From positions 62,001 through 126,000 of the forward strand of contig NZ_CP085325.1 in assembly GCF_020614395.1 (NCBI RefSeq): a DNA stretch of 64,000 nucleotides, given 5' to 3'. The notes below the pieces were generated by a model. It was not told the origin of the DNA, did not search any database, and saw only the letters and a program-made list of their open reading frames with translations. The DNA is from Salarchaeum japonicum (GTDB lineage Archaea > Halobacteriota > Halobacteria > Halobacteriales > Halobacteriaceae). The translations under genes were made by a program, and so were the position numbers. Positions 15,669-24,418 of the stretch are shown here, piece by piece (within the stretch, counting starts at the first letter, position 1; each line of letters starts with the position of its first letter).

Positions 15669-17180
15669 TCAGGGTAGATATGGGGGCGTCGCTCCTGGAA
15701 GTGAGAGAATCCAGAGGCTAATAACGGTGTACCCGATCATCACAACGATGAACGGGTACTGGCTCCGGATTGCGACGAGACGACTCGAGAAGAGTTCGTA
15801 GGCGGTCGCGTGCGCTGCCCAGATAGCGAGGAGATGCCCGATGAGCACGTAGGCGATACTCAAACCCTCGAACCACCCAGGTGGAGACAATGTCAGGGGA
15901 TTCGCTGGGGGCGACAGTGGAGAGAGAATTGCCATGCCTAGAGCCGGACTGAGGGATACAGCCAGTCCGGTGTAGTGGGCGAGGTGATATCCCGCTGCGA
16001 TGGCCAATAGCGAGGGTGCAAACCGAAAGGCGATACGTTTCGCTGTGATGTATGTCCCGGTCCGTCGCCGAGAGAGTACGCCCGCATACCAATACGCGGC
16101 GAAGAAAACGACGTAGCCACTGACGAAAAGGAGTGTGTAGATGAGGATCGCACGAATCTGTACGGCTCCCACTCCAATATTGGAGAGGCTGACGAGTGCC
16201 TCGGTAGTTGCTGCGCCCGTCTGCGTCGTGATGAAGCCGCTGTACGTGAGCTCCCAAATCAGCGCAATGACGAACGCAACATCGGAGGTGTCCGTGATTA
16301 AGTCTGAGTCAGTCAGGTCGCTACCGGGCAGTTTTACAGTGAGCTTCCCGTCCCGCCGTTTTACAGGGGCGACAGCCCCGAAAAATCGGAACAGGACGGA
16401 TAACGGATCTGCGTTCTCGAACCACGCGTCAGGACCGAAGAGTACTGCGCCTGCGATTGTGACGGCACTGTAGCCGAGGATCGCAAGCGAAAGAATTGAC
16501 GGAATCGTGCTGACAGGGAAAATCACCTCAATCCACACGAGTAGTAATAGGCCACCGACAGCTGGCCACCGGGCTAATTCTTTAGGATACGTTCGGTGTC
16601 CAGCTGGGAGAAGCGAGACGATCCCTCGCCAGGGGTTCAGTGCTGGCCAAACGTTCCCTCCGAGATACGTAAGCATCGGCAAGCCCGCTCGAACGACGAC
16701 AAATGTGACGAGGATGGTGAAGCTGGCCGTTGGGAGCTGCGGTCCGGTCAGTCCGAGATACACTGCCAGTCCAAGGACGACAATCCCAAGACTATGTCCG
16801 ATCCATCGAATCGGTGTCCACCAGTCGTCGACCGTCGGGCCGGGGAGTGACCAGTTGTGGAGATAGCGGATAAAGGCTCGATCAGTGACGAAGCTCGCAA
16901 GTAGGGCAGAGGCGCCGATCGTGGCGCCGCCAGTGGCAAGATACAGCCATCGGGGGACGGCAAGTGTATCTCGAGGCTGCTTCGAGAGCGTCATCCCGTT
17001 ACCGGCAGCGACTGTTCCGGTAAACAGCGTCAATATCGAGACCCAGGTTACAAACTGAATCAGGAGTCTAAGCTTTGTGTTCGATACGACCCAATTATGA
17101 AGCCTCGACTCTGGCCCTGACTCTGTGTGTCCCTCTTCGCTTGCCTCGGTGTTCGTATCTGAGTCAGGCAACGATGGCAT
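15669..17180 (-). CDS. Polytopic membrane protein, about 12 helices
   Basis: A 503-residue membrane protein with about twelve helices and an acidic N-terminal tail of 30 residues. Features are ALNPWRGI at about 183, FENADPLSVLFRFFG at about 258, HSLGIVV and YHLAHYTGL. Proteins of this pattern occur in actinobacteria and haloarchaea near copper or iron genes, but I know no proven role. It overlaps the upstream zinc-finger gene by 17 bases, so the two form an operon. His and Asn-Pro-Trp positions inside helices suggest heme or metal ligands; a permease or quinol-linked ferric reductase is a possible function. Confidence 0.75.
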   Translation of the reverse strand: MPSLPDSDTNTEASEEGHTESGPESRLHNWVVSNTKLRLLIQFVTWVSILTLFTGTVAAGNGMTLSKQPRDTLAVPRWLYLATGGATIGASALLASFVTDRAFIRYLHNWSLPGPTVDDWWTPIRWIGHSLGIVVLGLAVYLGLTGPQLPTASFTILVTFVVVRAGLPMLTYLGGNVWPALNPWRGIVSLLPAGHRTYPKELARWPAVGGLLLLVWIEVIFPVSTIPSILSLAILGYSAVTIAGAVLFGPDAWFENADPLSVLFRFFGAVAPVKRRDGKLTVKLPGSDLTDSDLITDTSDVAFVIALIWELTYSGFITTQTGAATTEALVSLSNIGVGAVQIRAILIYTLLFVSGYVVFFAAYWYAGVLSRRRTGTYITAKRIAFRFAPSLLAIAAGYHLAHYTGLAVSLSPALGMAILSPLSPPANPLTLSPPGWFEGLSIAYVLIGHLLAIWAAHATAYELFSSRLVAIRSQYPFIVVMIGYTVISLWILSLPGATPPYLP

Positions 17181-17430
17181 ATAGCATTAAGAAACCGAAG
17201 TACAGGAGCACAAGGGCTCCAAGTGCTTTCAGACGCAGCGTGCGTAACTCGTCTTCTTCGTCCGCTCGAACAGAGAGGAATGCGTCTTCCTCGTCGTCAT
17301 CCAACTCTTGAGGATGTTCTAAGCCTTTGTGGAGGACGAGGCGGTCGGTCGTAGGAAACGGATGCCCACAGTAATCACATTCCCCTGCAGGAGAGTCACG
17401 CCGTGGAACTGTAGTGCCTTCGTATGACAT
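17164..17430 (-). CDS. Zinc-finger protein with C-terminal membrane anchor
   Basis: An 88-residue protein. CDYCGHPFPTTDRLVLHKGLEH (about 18-39) is a C2H2-type finger (C-x2-C ... H-x4-H), followed by an acidic linker (ELDDDEEDAF) and a single C-terminal helix (about 68-87). It overlaps the large membrane protein gene by 17 bases. A finger of the same kind occurs in the protein at 28581-29069. It may recruit a cytosolic partner or hold metal for the transporter. Confidence 0.8.
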   Translation of the reverse strand: MSYEGTTVPRRDSPAGECDYCGHPFPTTDRLVLHKGLEHPQELDDDEEDAFLSVRADEEDELRTLRLKALGALVLLYFGFLMLYAIVA

Positions 17431-17551
17431 ACTCTCGAAAGCTGTTAATCGGCCGTAGGCCAGTCAGCGTTGAAACCGTTCTGGTTCGACGTTCGAACTA
17501 CTCCGCTCGTGTATCGACTTACGTGGCGATATCAATGGGCAGAATGGTCGG

Positions 17552-17701
17552 TTACAACAGATCTCCTAGCGAAGACCGAAGTTGTGCATACACTCCCTTT
17601 GACGGCGTGGAAGTAGCCTTTTGTTCAGAGTGGTTGTCCTCGACTGGGGACTGACCGTCCGCTTCTCGCTCTTCTTCGTAGGCGTCGCAGTAGATACACA
17701 T
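17552..17701 (-). CDS. Small CxxC protein from a leaderless promoter
   Basis: A 49-residue acidic protein opening MCIYCDAYEEEREADG. A TATA box (TATAAAA read on the plus strand, 17726-17732) lies 25-31 bases before the ATG at 17701, the normal spacing for a leaderless haloarchaeal transcript, and this is why I prefer this start to an upstream one at 17782. The Cys-x-x-Cys at residues 2 and 5 could bind metal or act in redox. No family is known to me. Confidence 0.55.
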   Translation of the reverse strand: MCIYCDAYEEEREADGQSPVEDNHSEQKATSTPSKGVYAQLRSSLGDLL

Positions 17702-17830
17702 AGAAAAGAGTAGGCAGAGCGCCTCTATAAAACCATTTGACCGTAAGATGGGATATCGCGGAGAATCGGGACTAAGGAGCATTACCGGGTTAAGAGTGTG
17801 ACGTCATACCGCACGAATATTAACTAACGG

Positions 17831-19107
17831 CTCACCTTTGCACGTTGAAGTAGGAGCGTGACGTAGGGAGTGGCAAGGACGGATGATGCCGATTACCGAC
17901 TTCTTGTCGTGCACGCGCGTCTTCGACGAGTTCGAGTCACTGTCACCGGCACAACGGCATCACGCCAAAACCTACGCCACCGGTCTTGTTGCGGCCAGCA
18001 ACAAGACCGTGGCGGGCATCGCACGCGAAGTCCTTCCAGCCAACAGCAAACGCGCCCTCAACAAGTTCCTCACCGAGTACGACTGGGACGAACAGCAGTT
18101 CAACCACGAGCGCCTCGAAGAACTCCAGAAACACGGTGAGACGCGTTGGTCGAAGGACGGCTACATCATCCTCGACGACACGATCACCGAGAAAGCCGGG
18201 GACGAAGTCCCCGGTGTCGGCCACTTCTACGATCACGCCGAAGGTGACACTGTCTGGGGTCAAGACCTCATCTACGCCTTCTACGCCGACGACAAAACCG
18301 CCTATCCGCTCACCTTCCGCCTCTACGAACAGCACGACGACGAGGACGACGACCACGATACCAAGTACGATCTGGCCAGAGAAATCGTCACGGAACTCGA
18401 AGAAGAGGTAGGTGTGCCTGCGGACACCTACCTCTTCGACTCGTGGTTCGCCCACGATTCTGGCCTTCCTGACCACATCGAATCCTACGACAAGGACTGG
18501 ATCGGTCCACTCCGAAGCAACCGACAAGTGACCTACGCCGCCGAGGAAATTCGCGTCGATGCGCTGGCAGAGCGCATCGACACGACTGAACGCGACATTG
18601 AGGACGACAGCTACCATATCTGGACGAAGAAGCTTCCCGTCTCCCAACTGGGAGACGTGAAGCTGGTCGTCGCTGAGAAGGAGACCGACGAAGACGAGGA
18701 AAACCCGGTCAAGTACCTCGCTACGAACAAGATCGACGCACCGACCGAGCACGTGATTCGCTCCTACGGAATGCGATGGCGCATCGAGACGTTCTTCGAG
18801 GACTCGAAGCAGGATCTCGGCCTGGGAGACTGCGAGATGCAGACCGACGAAGGTGCCAGTCGGCACTGGCACCTTCTCATGGCCGCCTACAGTCTCGTTC
18901 GTCTTGATCCCGAGTCGAGCGCCTTGGGGACGGTTCGCTCGAAAGCGTCATCGCTTCGAGCGAACCTCGAACACTCCCTGAAAGAAGCCGTGTACAACCT
19001 TCTCTCGTGGGTTCGGGACAACGATGACCGAGGCGTCGATGATCTCATGGAAGAGATCGACCACCTCTTCGTTCACTCAACAGCCGACGCTAACGTGCAA
19101 AGCTGAG
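17831..19107 (+). mobile_element. Complete IS4-group insertion sequence
   Basis: The element runs 1277 bases. Its ends are imperfect inverted repeats: CTCACCTTTGCACGTT at the left and, read inward on the other strand, CTCAGCTTTGCACGTT at the right (one mismatch in 16). TAACGG lies on both sides (17825-17830 and 19108-19113), a 6-base target duplication, so the copy arrived by transposition and has intact ends. It holds one transposase gene whose stop codon lies inside the right repeat. The insertion is between the CxxC gene and a membrane-protein gene and breaks no recognisable frame. Confidence 0.9.
17883..19106 (+). CDS. IS4/IS701-type DDE transposase
   Basis: A 407-residue transposase. 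The first catalytic Asp is in GYIILDDTITEK (about 96-101), the second in YLFDSWFAHDSG (about 187), and the Glu in the signature YGMRWRIETFFEDSKQDL, which fits Y-(2)-R-(3)-E-(6)-K of the IS4 superfamily. It looks full length with no frameshift. ATGs at 17883 and 17886 are equivalent. Haloarchaeal elements of this group are mostly filed under IS4 or IS701; the exact name needs a database match. Confidence 0.93.
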   Translation: MMPITDFLSCTRVFDEFESLSPAQRHHAKTYATGLVAASNKTVAGIAREVLPANSKRALNKFLTEYDWDEQQFNHERLEELQKHGETRWSKDGYIILDDTITEKAGDEVPGVGHFYDHAEGDTVWGQDLIYAFYADDKTAYPLTFRLYEQHDDEDDDHDTKYDLAREIVTELEEEVGVPADTYLFDSWFAHDSGLPDHIESYDKDWIGPLRSNRQVTYAAEEIRVDALAERIDTTERDIEDDSYHIWTKKLPVSQLGDVKLVVAEKETDEDEENPVKYLATNKIDAPTEHVIRSYGMRWRIETFFEDSKQDLGLGDCEMQTDEGASRHWHLLMAAYSLVRLDPESSALGTVRSKASSLRANLEHSLKEAVYNLLSWVRDNDDRGVDDLMEEIDHLFVHSTADANVQS

Positions 19108-19156
19108 TAACGGCTGAATCACAGCCATATTCTATTAACGAAGAGGGGATTAATAA

Positions 19157-19172
19157 CAGCCGATTTATTATA
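19157..19172 (+). promoter_or_regulatory. Promoter box CAGCCGATTTATTA upstream of 19195
   Basis: CAGCCGATTTATTATA lies 23-38 bases before the ATG at 19195, right for a BRE and TATA pair of a leaderless gene. Nearly the same string, CAGCCGATTTAATAAG, precedes the zinc ATPase gene (19886-19901) and GGCCGATTTAATAA occurs again at about 19826-19839. A shared regulator or TBP/TFB pair is likely. Confidence 0.5.
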
Positions 19173-19194
19173 TCGTGAAGCTCAATTCGAGATA

Positions 19195-19599
19195 ATGAGC
19201 GATCCATCTGACTCGGACGCAACCTTCACCGGATCGAGTCCATGGCCACTCTTCGTCGCGATTGGATTTGCTCTCTCGGAGGTCGGTGTCGTCCTCGGGC
19301 TTCGGCCTGTCTCTGTTGCGGGACTGTTGTTGTTCGTCGGATCTGTCGCTGGCATTCTCACAGAGGCGGAGTATATCGCTGAACCAGCGAAAGCAGCAGG
19401 TGTTCAAGGACTCATCCTTGTCGGTCTCGGTGTCTTGTTGATCACACAGAACCAGACCGGGACGACAATCCGCGGTCAATCGATTGCGATCGCTGGAATC
19501 CTGTGTCTCGTTGGTGCACTTGTCTGGGTAGGCTTCGTTCGGAGGGAAACCCGCGCCACGGTAACGACAGCGGAGACATCGGAAACAACATCTGATTGA
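19195..19599 (+). CDS. Small membrane protein (cytochrome-oxidase-cluster type)
   Basis: A 134-residue protein with four predicted helices (about 16-34, 37-55, 67-84 and 98-114), a short acidic head and a Ser/Thr-rich tail. The look is that of the small membrane proteins found beside cytochrome oxidase genes in haloarchaea, but that is general resemblance only. It is preceded by the same promoter string as the zinc ATPase gene, so the two may be co-regulated. Confidence 0.7.
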   Translation: MSDPSDSDATFTGSSPWPLFVAIGFALSEVGVVLGLRPVSVAGLLLFVGSVAGILTEAEYIAEPAKAAGVQGLILVGLGVLLITQNQTGTTIRGQSIAIAGILCLVGALVWVGFVRRETRATVTTAETSETTSD

Positions 19600-19686
19600 G
19601 GGACCGTACTACAGTAGAATTCGCTACAACAAGAGAGAGATCACGTTCGTGGTTCTACTTGCCATCAGAATCGGTAGGGGGCGATA

Positions 19687-19800
19687 ATGAGTCCGATGAG
19701 TACCAATGGTGATGTGGTCAGCGCCGGTCTCATCGTGTGTGGAGTCCGTACGCTTCTCCTCGAGATCAAACACGGCGAGTATCGAGCAATCCGGACTTAG
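19687..19800 (+). CDS. Possible 37-residue small protein
   Basis: ATG at 19687 opens MSPMSTNGDVVSAGLIVCGV and ends GEYRAIRT. It occupies the 328-base gap between 19599 and 19928. Its stop codon falls in the loop of a perfect hairpin (CCGGAC-TTAG-GTCCGG, 19791-19806), which would suit a terminator of a short transcript. No ribosome site or family is recognised. Confidence 0.3.
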   Translation: MSPMSTNGDVVSAGLIVCGVRTLLLEIKHGEYRAIRT

Positions 19801-19806
19801 GTCCGG
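19791..19806. terminator. Hairpin CCGGAC-TTAG-GTCCGG
   Basis: A perfect 6-bp stem with a 4-base loop ends the small ORF at 19687-19800. The rest of the 19600-19927 gap holds only the repeated GCCGATTTAATAA strings that precede the zinc ATPase gene. Confidence 0.35.
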
Positions 19807-19885
19807 GGAATGGGACGGATTATCGGCCGATTTAATAACTCGTCCCGAATACTTTATTAGAGACTACCATAATAAGGGGTTTTGG

Positions 19886-19901
19886 TAGCAGCCGATTTAA
19901 T
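19886..19901 (+). promoter_or_regulatory. Promoter box CAGCCGATTTAATAAG of zinc ATPase
   Basis: The TTTAATAA core lies about 30 bases before the ATG at 19928, so the transcript would be leaderless. A second copy of GCCGATTTAATAA lies about 60 bases upstream. Two copies in tandem suggest that the string is an operator rather than only a TATA region. Confidence 0.5.
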
Positions 19902-19927
19902 AAGTCTGTAGTAGCTAGCAGGACGTA

Positions 19928-22612
19928 ATGACCTCACCTGACGAGGAATCCCACGACGGAAGTGGTGAACCACCGGATCACACCCACGACCACGAAGAGA
20001 ATTCTCACGAGCAGGGTCATACACATGACCACGATCACGAGGATCACGAGCACGACAAGCACACTGGACAAGATGGTGATGACGTTGTCCCATCGATAGA
20101 CCAGGGAGACGTTGCACAGTTCTCCGTCCCGGAGATGGACTGCCCATCCTGTGCAGGAAAGGTCGAAAACAGCGTCGGAAAGCTAAACGGAATCCGGAGC
20201 GTCGACCCGCAAGTGACGACAGGGACGTTGACCGTCTCGTACGACGGCGAGCAAACGAGTGCCACCGCGATTGCTAATCGGGTTGAAAAGGCCGGGTACA
20301 CGGTGGAGGACACTGGCGAGGTCACCTCGAAATTCACGGTTCCGGAGATGGATTGTCCGTCGTGTGCGGGCAAAATCGAAAACGCCCTTGACCGGGTTGG
20401 TGGAGTGACAACATACGAGACGCAGCCGACGACCGGAACCGTCGTCGTCACGTACGATTCGTCGCGGGCTGGGGAAGCTGACGTCATCGACGCGATCGAA
20501 AGCGCTGGGTACGAGGTCACGGATACGACAGGCGACGAATCGGGGCGTCAGGAAGCGAGCGGAGAGCGCGAGAGCATCTGGACAAGTTCGCGCGCACTCA
20601 AAACGTGGGTGAGCGGTGGATTCGTCGTCCTCGGCTTACTCTTCGAGTTCTTCCTGACCGGCCAGAATATACAGATCGCAGGTCTTCTCGGGACGGATCT
20701 ACTGGTCGCTGACGTCCTGTTTCTGATTGCAGTGGCCACCGGCGGCCAGGAGATCCTTCGCAACGGCTACTACTCGGCGCGGAATCTGAACCTCGATATC
20801 GACTTCCTGATGTCGGTGGCTATCCTCGGCGCACTCGTTGCGAGTCTTGTCTTCGGTGAGGCACTCTACTTCGAGGCCGCCACCCTTGCGTTCCTGTTCA
20901 GCATCGCGGAACTGCTGGAGCGCTACTCGATGGACCGTGCCCGAAACTCCCTCCGCGAACTAATGGATCTCTCACCGGATGAAGCAACCGTCAAGCGGAA
21001 CGGGAGCATGGAGACGATTCCCGTCGACGAGGTCGCCGTGGGAGACATCGTCGTCGTCAAGCCAGGGGAGAAAATCCCGATGGACGGAAGCGTCGTCGAC
21101 GGTGAGAGCGCCGTCAACCAGGCACCGATCACGGGTGAAAGCGTCCCTGTCGACAAGACGACGGGCGACGAGGTGTACGCCGGCACTATCAACGAGGAGG
21201 GGTATCTCGAGGTCGAGGTCACCTCCGAGGCCGGCGACAACACGCTCTCCCGCATCGTGGAGATGGTTGAGGACGCCCAGTCGAACAAGACCGAACGCGA
21301 ACAGTTCGTTGAGCGCTTCTCGACGTACTACACGCCAGTCGTCGTCGGCTTCGCCATCCTGACGACGGTAGCAAGCCCGTACATCTTCGGCACGACCTGG
21401 TCCACGGCCGTCGTCTACGGACTGACGCTGTTGGTGTTGGCCTGTCCATGTGCGTTTGTCATCTCGACGCCTGTCTCGGTGGTGTCGGGAATTACGAGCG
21501 CCGCGAAGAACGGCGTCCTGATCAAGGGCGGGAATCACCTCGAAGCGATGGGTGCGGTCGATGTCGTCGCGTTCGACAAGACGGGAACACTGACGAAGGG
21601 TGAGCTCACCGTCACCGACGTCGTTCCCCTAAACGGGAACTCGGAGGAGGACGTGCTCCGGTGTGCACGGGGACTCGAACAACGGAGTGAACACCCCATC
21701 GGCGAGGCAATCGTCGCCGAAGCCGGCAGCGCAGGGGTCACCGAGCGCGAGGTCGATGACTTCGAGAGCATCACCGGAAAGGGTGTTCGTGCCGATCTCG
21801 ACGGTACTCCGCACTTCGCAGGCAAACCGGGTCTGTTTGAGGAGTTAGATTTCGATCTTTCGCACGTTCACGCGACAACCGACGGTGGCGTCGTGACACA
21901 GACAGCCCGGCAGATGTGTGACCGGAACAACTGTCTCGATCTCCTCGAGGAGACCGTTCCCGAACTCCAGGCTGAAGGCAAGACCGTCGTCCTCGTTGGG
22001 ACCGAAGACGAACTCGAGGGCGTCATCGCGGTCGCCGACGAGATTCGGCCGGAAGCGAAGCGAACGGTGACGCGACTGAAGCAACTCGGTGTCTCCCGAA
22101 CGGTGATGCTGACGGGGGACAACGAACGGACTGCCCGCGCGATCGCCGACCAGGTCGGTGTCGACGAGTACCAGGCCGAACTACTCCCCGAGGACAAGGT
22201 GACGGCGATCGAGGAGCTCGTCGAGGAGTACGACGGCGTTGCGATGGTCGGAGACGGCATCAATGACGCACCGGCGCTCGCCACTGCCACGGTCGGCGTG
22301 GCGATGGGGGCTGCCGGGACTGATACCGCATTGGAGACCGCGGACATCGCCCTGATGGGTGATGACCTCGCGAAGCTTCCGTACCTCTACGAACTCGCAA
22401 ACGATGCGAACGGTGTCATCCGGCAGAACATCTGGTCGAGTCTCGCTGTCAAAGCCGGGCTGGCGGTCGCAGTCCCGTTCGGATACGTCCCGATTTGGCT
22501 CGCTGTCCTCGCTGGGGATGCCGGGATGACGACGGCCGTTACCGGGAACGCGATGCGACTCTCTCGAATCACGCCAGACACAGACACCGAAACCAACGCT
22601 TCGGAGGGGTAA
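19928..22612 (+). CDS. P1B-type Zn/Cd/Pb-exporting ATPase with two HMA domains
   Basis: An 894-residue pump. Residues 18-50 are His/Asp-rich (HTHDHEENSHEQGHTHDHDH), a likely metal-binding tail. Two HMA domains follow, each with DCPSCAGK (about 74 and 140). The transmembrane Cys motif is ACPCAFVISTPVSV at about 504, which resembles the Zn/Cd/Pb type (CPC with VISTP) rather than the copper type ([10 protein letters not shown]). DKTGTLTKG is at about 549, [11 protein letters not shown] and GDGINDAPAL follow. The nucleotide domain holds an extra segment of about 35 residues with MCDRNNC (about 660), which could be another metal site. Downstream genes include a CDF exporter, so this is a zinc resistance operon. 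Confidence 0.93.
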   Translation: MTSPDEESHDGSGEPPDHTHDHEENSHEQGHTHDHDHEDHEHDKHTGQDGDDVVPSIDQGDVAQFSVPEMDCPSCAGKVENSVGKLNGIRSVDPQVTTGTLTVSYDGEQTSATAIANRVEKAGYTVEDTGEVTSKFTVPEMDCPSCAGKIENALDRVGGVTTYETQPTTGTVVVTYDSSRAGEADVIDAIESAGYEVTDTTGDESGRQEASGERESIWTSSRALKTWVSGGFVVLGLLFEFFLTGQNIQIAGLLGTDLLVADVLFLIAVATGGQEILRNGYYSARNLNLDIDFLMSVAILGALVASLVFGEALYFEAATLAFLFSIAELLERYSMDRARNSLRELMDLSPDEATVKRNGSMETIPVDEVAVGDIVVVKPGEKIPMDGSVVDGESAVNQAPITGESVPVDKTTGDEVYAGTINEEGYLEVEVTSEAGDNTLSRIVEMVEDAQSNKTEREQFVERFSTYYTPVVVGFAILTTVASPYIFGTTWSTAVVYGLTLLVLACPCAFVISTPVSVVSGITSAAKNGVLIKGGNHLEAMGAVDVVAFDKTGTLTKGELTVTDVVPLNGNSEEDVLRCARGLEQRSEHPIGEAIVAEAGSAGVTEREVDDFESITGKGVRADLDGTPHFAGKPGLFEELDFDLSHVHATTDGGVVTQTARQMCDRNNCLDLLEETVPELQAEGKTVVLVGTEDELEGVIAVADEIRPEAKRTVTRLKQLGVSRTVMLTGDNERTARAIADQVGVDEYQAELLPEDKVTAIEELVEEYDGVAMVGDGINDAPALATATVGVAMGAAGTDTALETADIALMGDDLAKLPYLYELANDANGVIRQNIWSSLAVKAGLAVAVPFGYVPIWLAVLAGDAGMTTAVTGNAMRLSRITPDTDTETNASEG

Positions 22613-22613
22613 G

Positions 22614-23051
22614 ATGGGTGCTGAGAACGAGGGAAATACAACGTCCCATACGGAGGCAGACCAGCAGCAATACCCGTTCGGACTCTCGTCTCCGCAGTTT
22701 GCCGTCCTCGTTGTGCTCGTTGGGCTCATCGGTCCCGGTTTACTGGTATACACCCTCGAACAGGCGAATCTCTCTGGCGTTGCTGATCTCGTGTGGATCG
22801 TCGGCTATGGTACAACCATATTCGTCGTTTGGTTCATCTGGCTTCGTCCGCTCGATTTCAGTGGCTCCTCTGCCCAGGATATATCGCTCACCGAGGAATC
22901 GGAAGAGTCCGACACAGCAGCTGAGGAACGCGATAGCGAGTCTGACTCCTCGGATCGTACTGAATCCTCGGCGGAGGATTCGACGTTGGTGACCGAAGAT
23001 AGGTCGGAGGAGTCTACTCAGGAATCCCCAGAGTCCTCGGATTCGAAGTAG
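22614..23051 (+). CDS. Two-helix membrane protein with Ser/Glu/Asp-rich tail
   Basis: A 145-residue protein. Two helices (about 28-48 and 57-78) are followed by a tail of about 65 residues made almost only of Ser, Glu, Asp and Thr. The acidic tail would be disordered and could bind cations weakly. The start lies 1 base after the zinc ATPase stop codon, so the two are co-translated, and the CDF gene follows 21 bases on. Function unknown; a chaperone or assembly factor of the pump is a guess from position. Confidence 0.75.
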   Translation: MGAENEGNTTSHTEADQQQYPFGLSSPQFAVLVVLVGLIGPGLLVYTLEQANLSGVADLVWIVGYGTTIFVVWFIWLRPLDFSGSSAQDISLTEESEESDTAAEERDSESDSSDRTESSAEDSTLVTEDRSEESTQESPESSDSK

Positions 23052-23072
23052 CTCTCCCTCCAAAGTGAATGT

Positions 23073-24008
23073 ATGACGCTCCATGAACACACACAAGAGG
23101 ATACGGCAGAACACGAACACCCGTCTGAAACAAGTGGTAGTACGCGTCGGCTTGCGCTCGTCGCGGTCGTCAACTTCCTCGGATTCGTCATCGAACTGGC
23201 TGGTGGACTCCTGTTCGGGTCGGTCGCTCTCATCAGCGACGCCCTTCATATGCTGTTCGATATGCTTGCGTACGCGATGGCGTTCGGCGCGAGCTACACC
23301 GCCGAACGGTTCGAGGGTGGCGAGGCGTGGTCGTACGGTCTCCACCGACTGGAGCCGGTTGCGGCCTTCCTGAACGGCGTCTTGCTCCTTCCAATGGTCG
23401 GATACATCGTCTGGGAGTCCTACCAGCGGTTCCTTGAGCCAGTGGCGATCAATCCAGAGTTAACGCTGATCATCGCGACGGGTGGCCTGCTGGTTAACGT
23501 CGGCTCCGTGTACGTGTTGCAGGGTGGTGAGATGAGTCTCAACGAGCGCGGGGCGTTCTACCACCTGCTCGGTGACGCCGGTGGCTCTGTTGCGGTGATC
23601 ATCTCGACCGCCGCTGTCGCAGTGTTCGATCTCCCCATCGCAGACCCTGTGGCGGCCGTACTCATCGGGTTGTTGGTGCTCGCGTCGGCCGGGAACGTCC
23701 TCCGGGAAAGCACGTCGATCCTGCTGGAACGGAGTCCGGTATCGTCCGAAGAACTCCGGGATGAATTGACGACACTCGATGGCGTGGACCAGATTGAGGA
23801 TCTCCACGTCTGGCAGGTGTGTAGTCAACTCACCGTCGCAACCGTCCGGCTGACAGATACGGCGACCACACTCGAGGAGCAACGGACAATCCAGTCACGG
23901 GTTCACGATCATCTCACGGGTCGAGGAATCGACCACGCAACCGTCGAGCTCGTCGGGCATACCGACCCCGATACTGACCCTGTCGGTACGACGAATCACT
24001 CCCACTAG
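23073..24008 (+). CDS. CDF-family zinc/cation exporter
   Basis: A 311-residue cation diffusion facilitator with six helices (start about 25) and a C-terminal ferredoxin-like domain (about 210-295). The transport site is complete: SDALHMLFDMLAY in helix 2 and HLLGDAGGSVAV in helix 5, both H-x-x-x-D, which favours Zn over Fe or Mn. The N-terminus has a short His/Glu-rich run (LHEHTQEDTAEHEH). It follows the zinc ATPase and its small partner, so primary and secondary export are joined in one operon. Confidence 0.93.
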   Translation: MTLHEHTQEDTAEHEHPSETSGSTRRLALVAVVNFLGFVIELAGGLLFGSVALISDALHMLFDMLAYAMAFGASYTAERFEGGEAWSYGLHRLEPVAAFLNGVLLLPMVGYIVWESYQRFLEPVAINPELTLIIATGGLLVNVGSVYVLQGGEMSLNERGAFYHLLGDAGGSVAVIISTAAVAVFDLPIADPVAAVLIGLLVLASAGNVLRESTSILLERSPVSSEELRDELTTLDGVDQIEDLHVWQVCSQLTVATVRLTDTATTLEEQRTIQSRVHDHLTGRGIDHATVELVGHTDPDTDPVGTTNHSH

Positions 24009-24010
24009 CG

Positions 24011-24418
24011 ATGTCCCACACAGCACCCAATCGAATGTTCGAAGTGTTGGACGAGACGAACGAGAACCTCATTGCGATTCGCGTCGGGAAGGGCACGCGA
24101 ACAGGCTATCAAGAGCTGTACTCGCTCCTCGTCGAAAAGAGCGACCAGTACGGGCATATCCACGTGTGCGAGGAAGTTCTGAACTGGACGTTCGGGACGT
24201 TTCTCACACACCTCCACGGGGTGGTTCCCGATCTCCGGTACGGCCCCGACTTCGATATCGACCGGTACGCCGCAGTCGGCGATACACGATGGGCGAAACT
24301 CTTGTTTGACTGGTGGTATGCAATCCGGCTGATCTGGCCAGTCGCTCCCAACGAAATGCGATATTTTGACGGCAAGAAACGCGAGCAAGCTCTCGACTGG
24401 CTTCGAGAGGAAATTTAG
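24011..24418 (+). CDS. SpoIIAA/STAS-like protein
   Basis: A 135-residue soluble protein with the alternating beta-alpha pattern of SpoIIAA-like STAS proteins (LIAIRVGKGTRTGYQELYSLL, HIHVCEEVLNWTFGTFL, KLLFDWWYAIRLIWP). Members bind small hydrophobic ligands or lipids and act in stress signalling. It starts 2 bases after the CDF stop codon and overlaps the convergent arylsulfotransferase-like gene by 4 bases at the stop. Confidence 0.75.
   Translation: MSHTAPNRMFEVLDETNENLIAIRVGKGTRTGYQELYSLLVEKSDQYGHIHVCEEVLNWTFGTFLTHLHGVVPDLRYGPDFDIDRYAAVGDTRWAKLLFDWWYAIRLIWPVAPNEMRYFDGKKREQALDWLREEI

Noticed and set aside
17943-18872. Long minus-strand open frame of 309 codons opposite the transposase
   Set aside because: It is the antisense of a clear DDE transposase; GC-rich codon bias makes such mirror frames.
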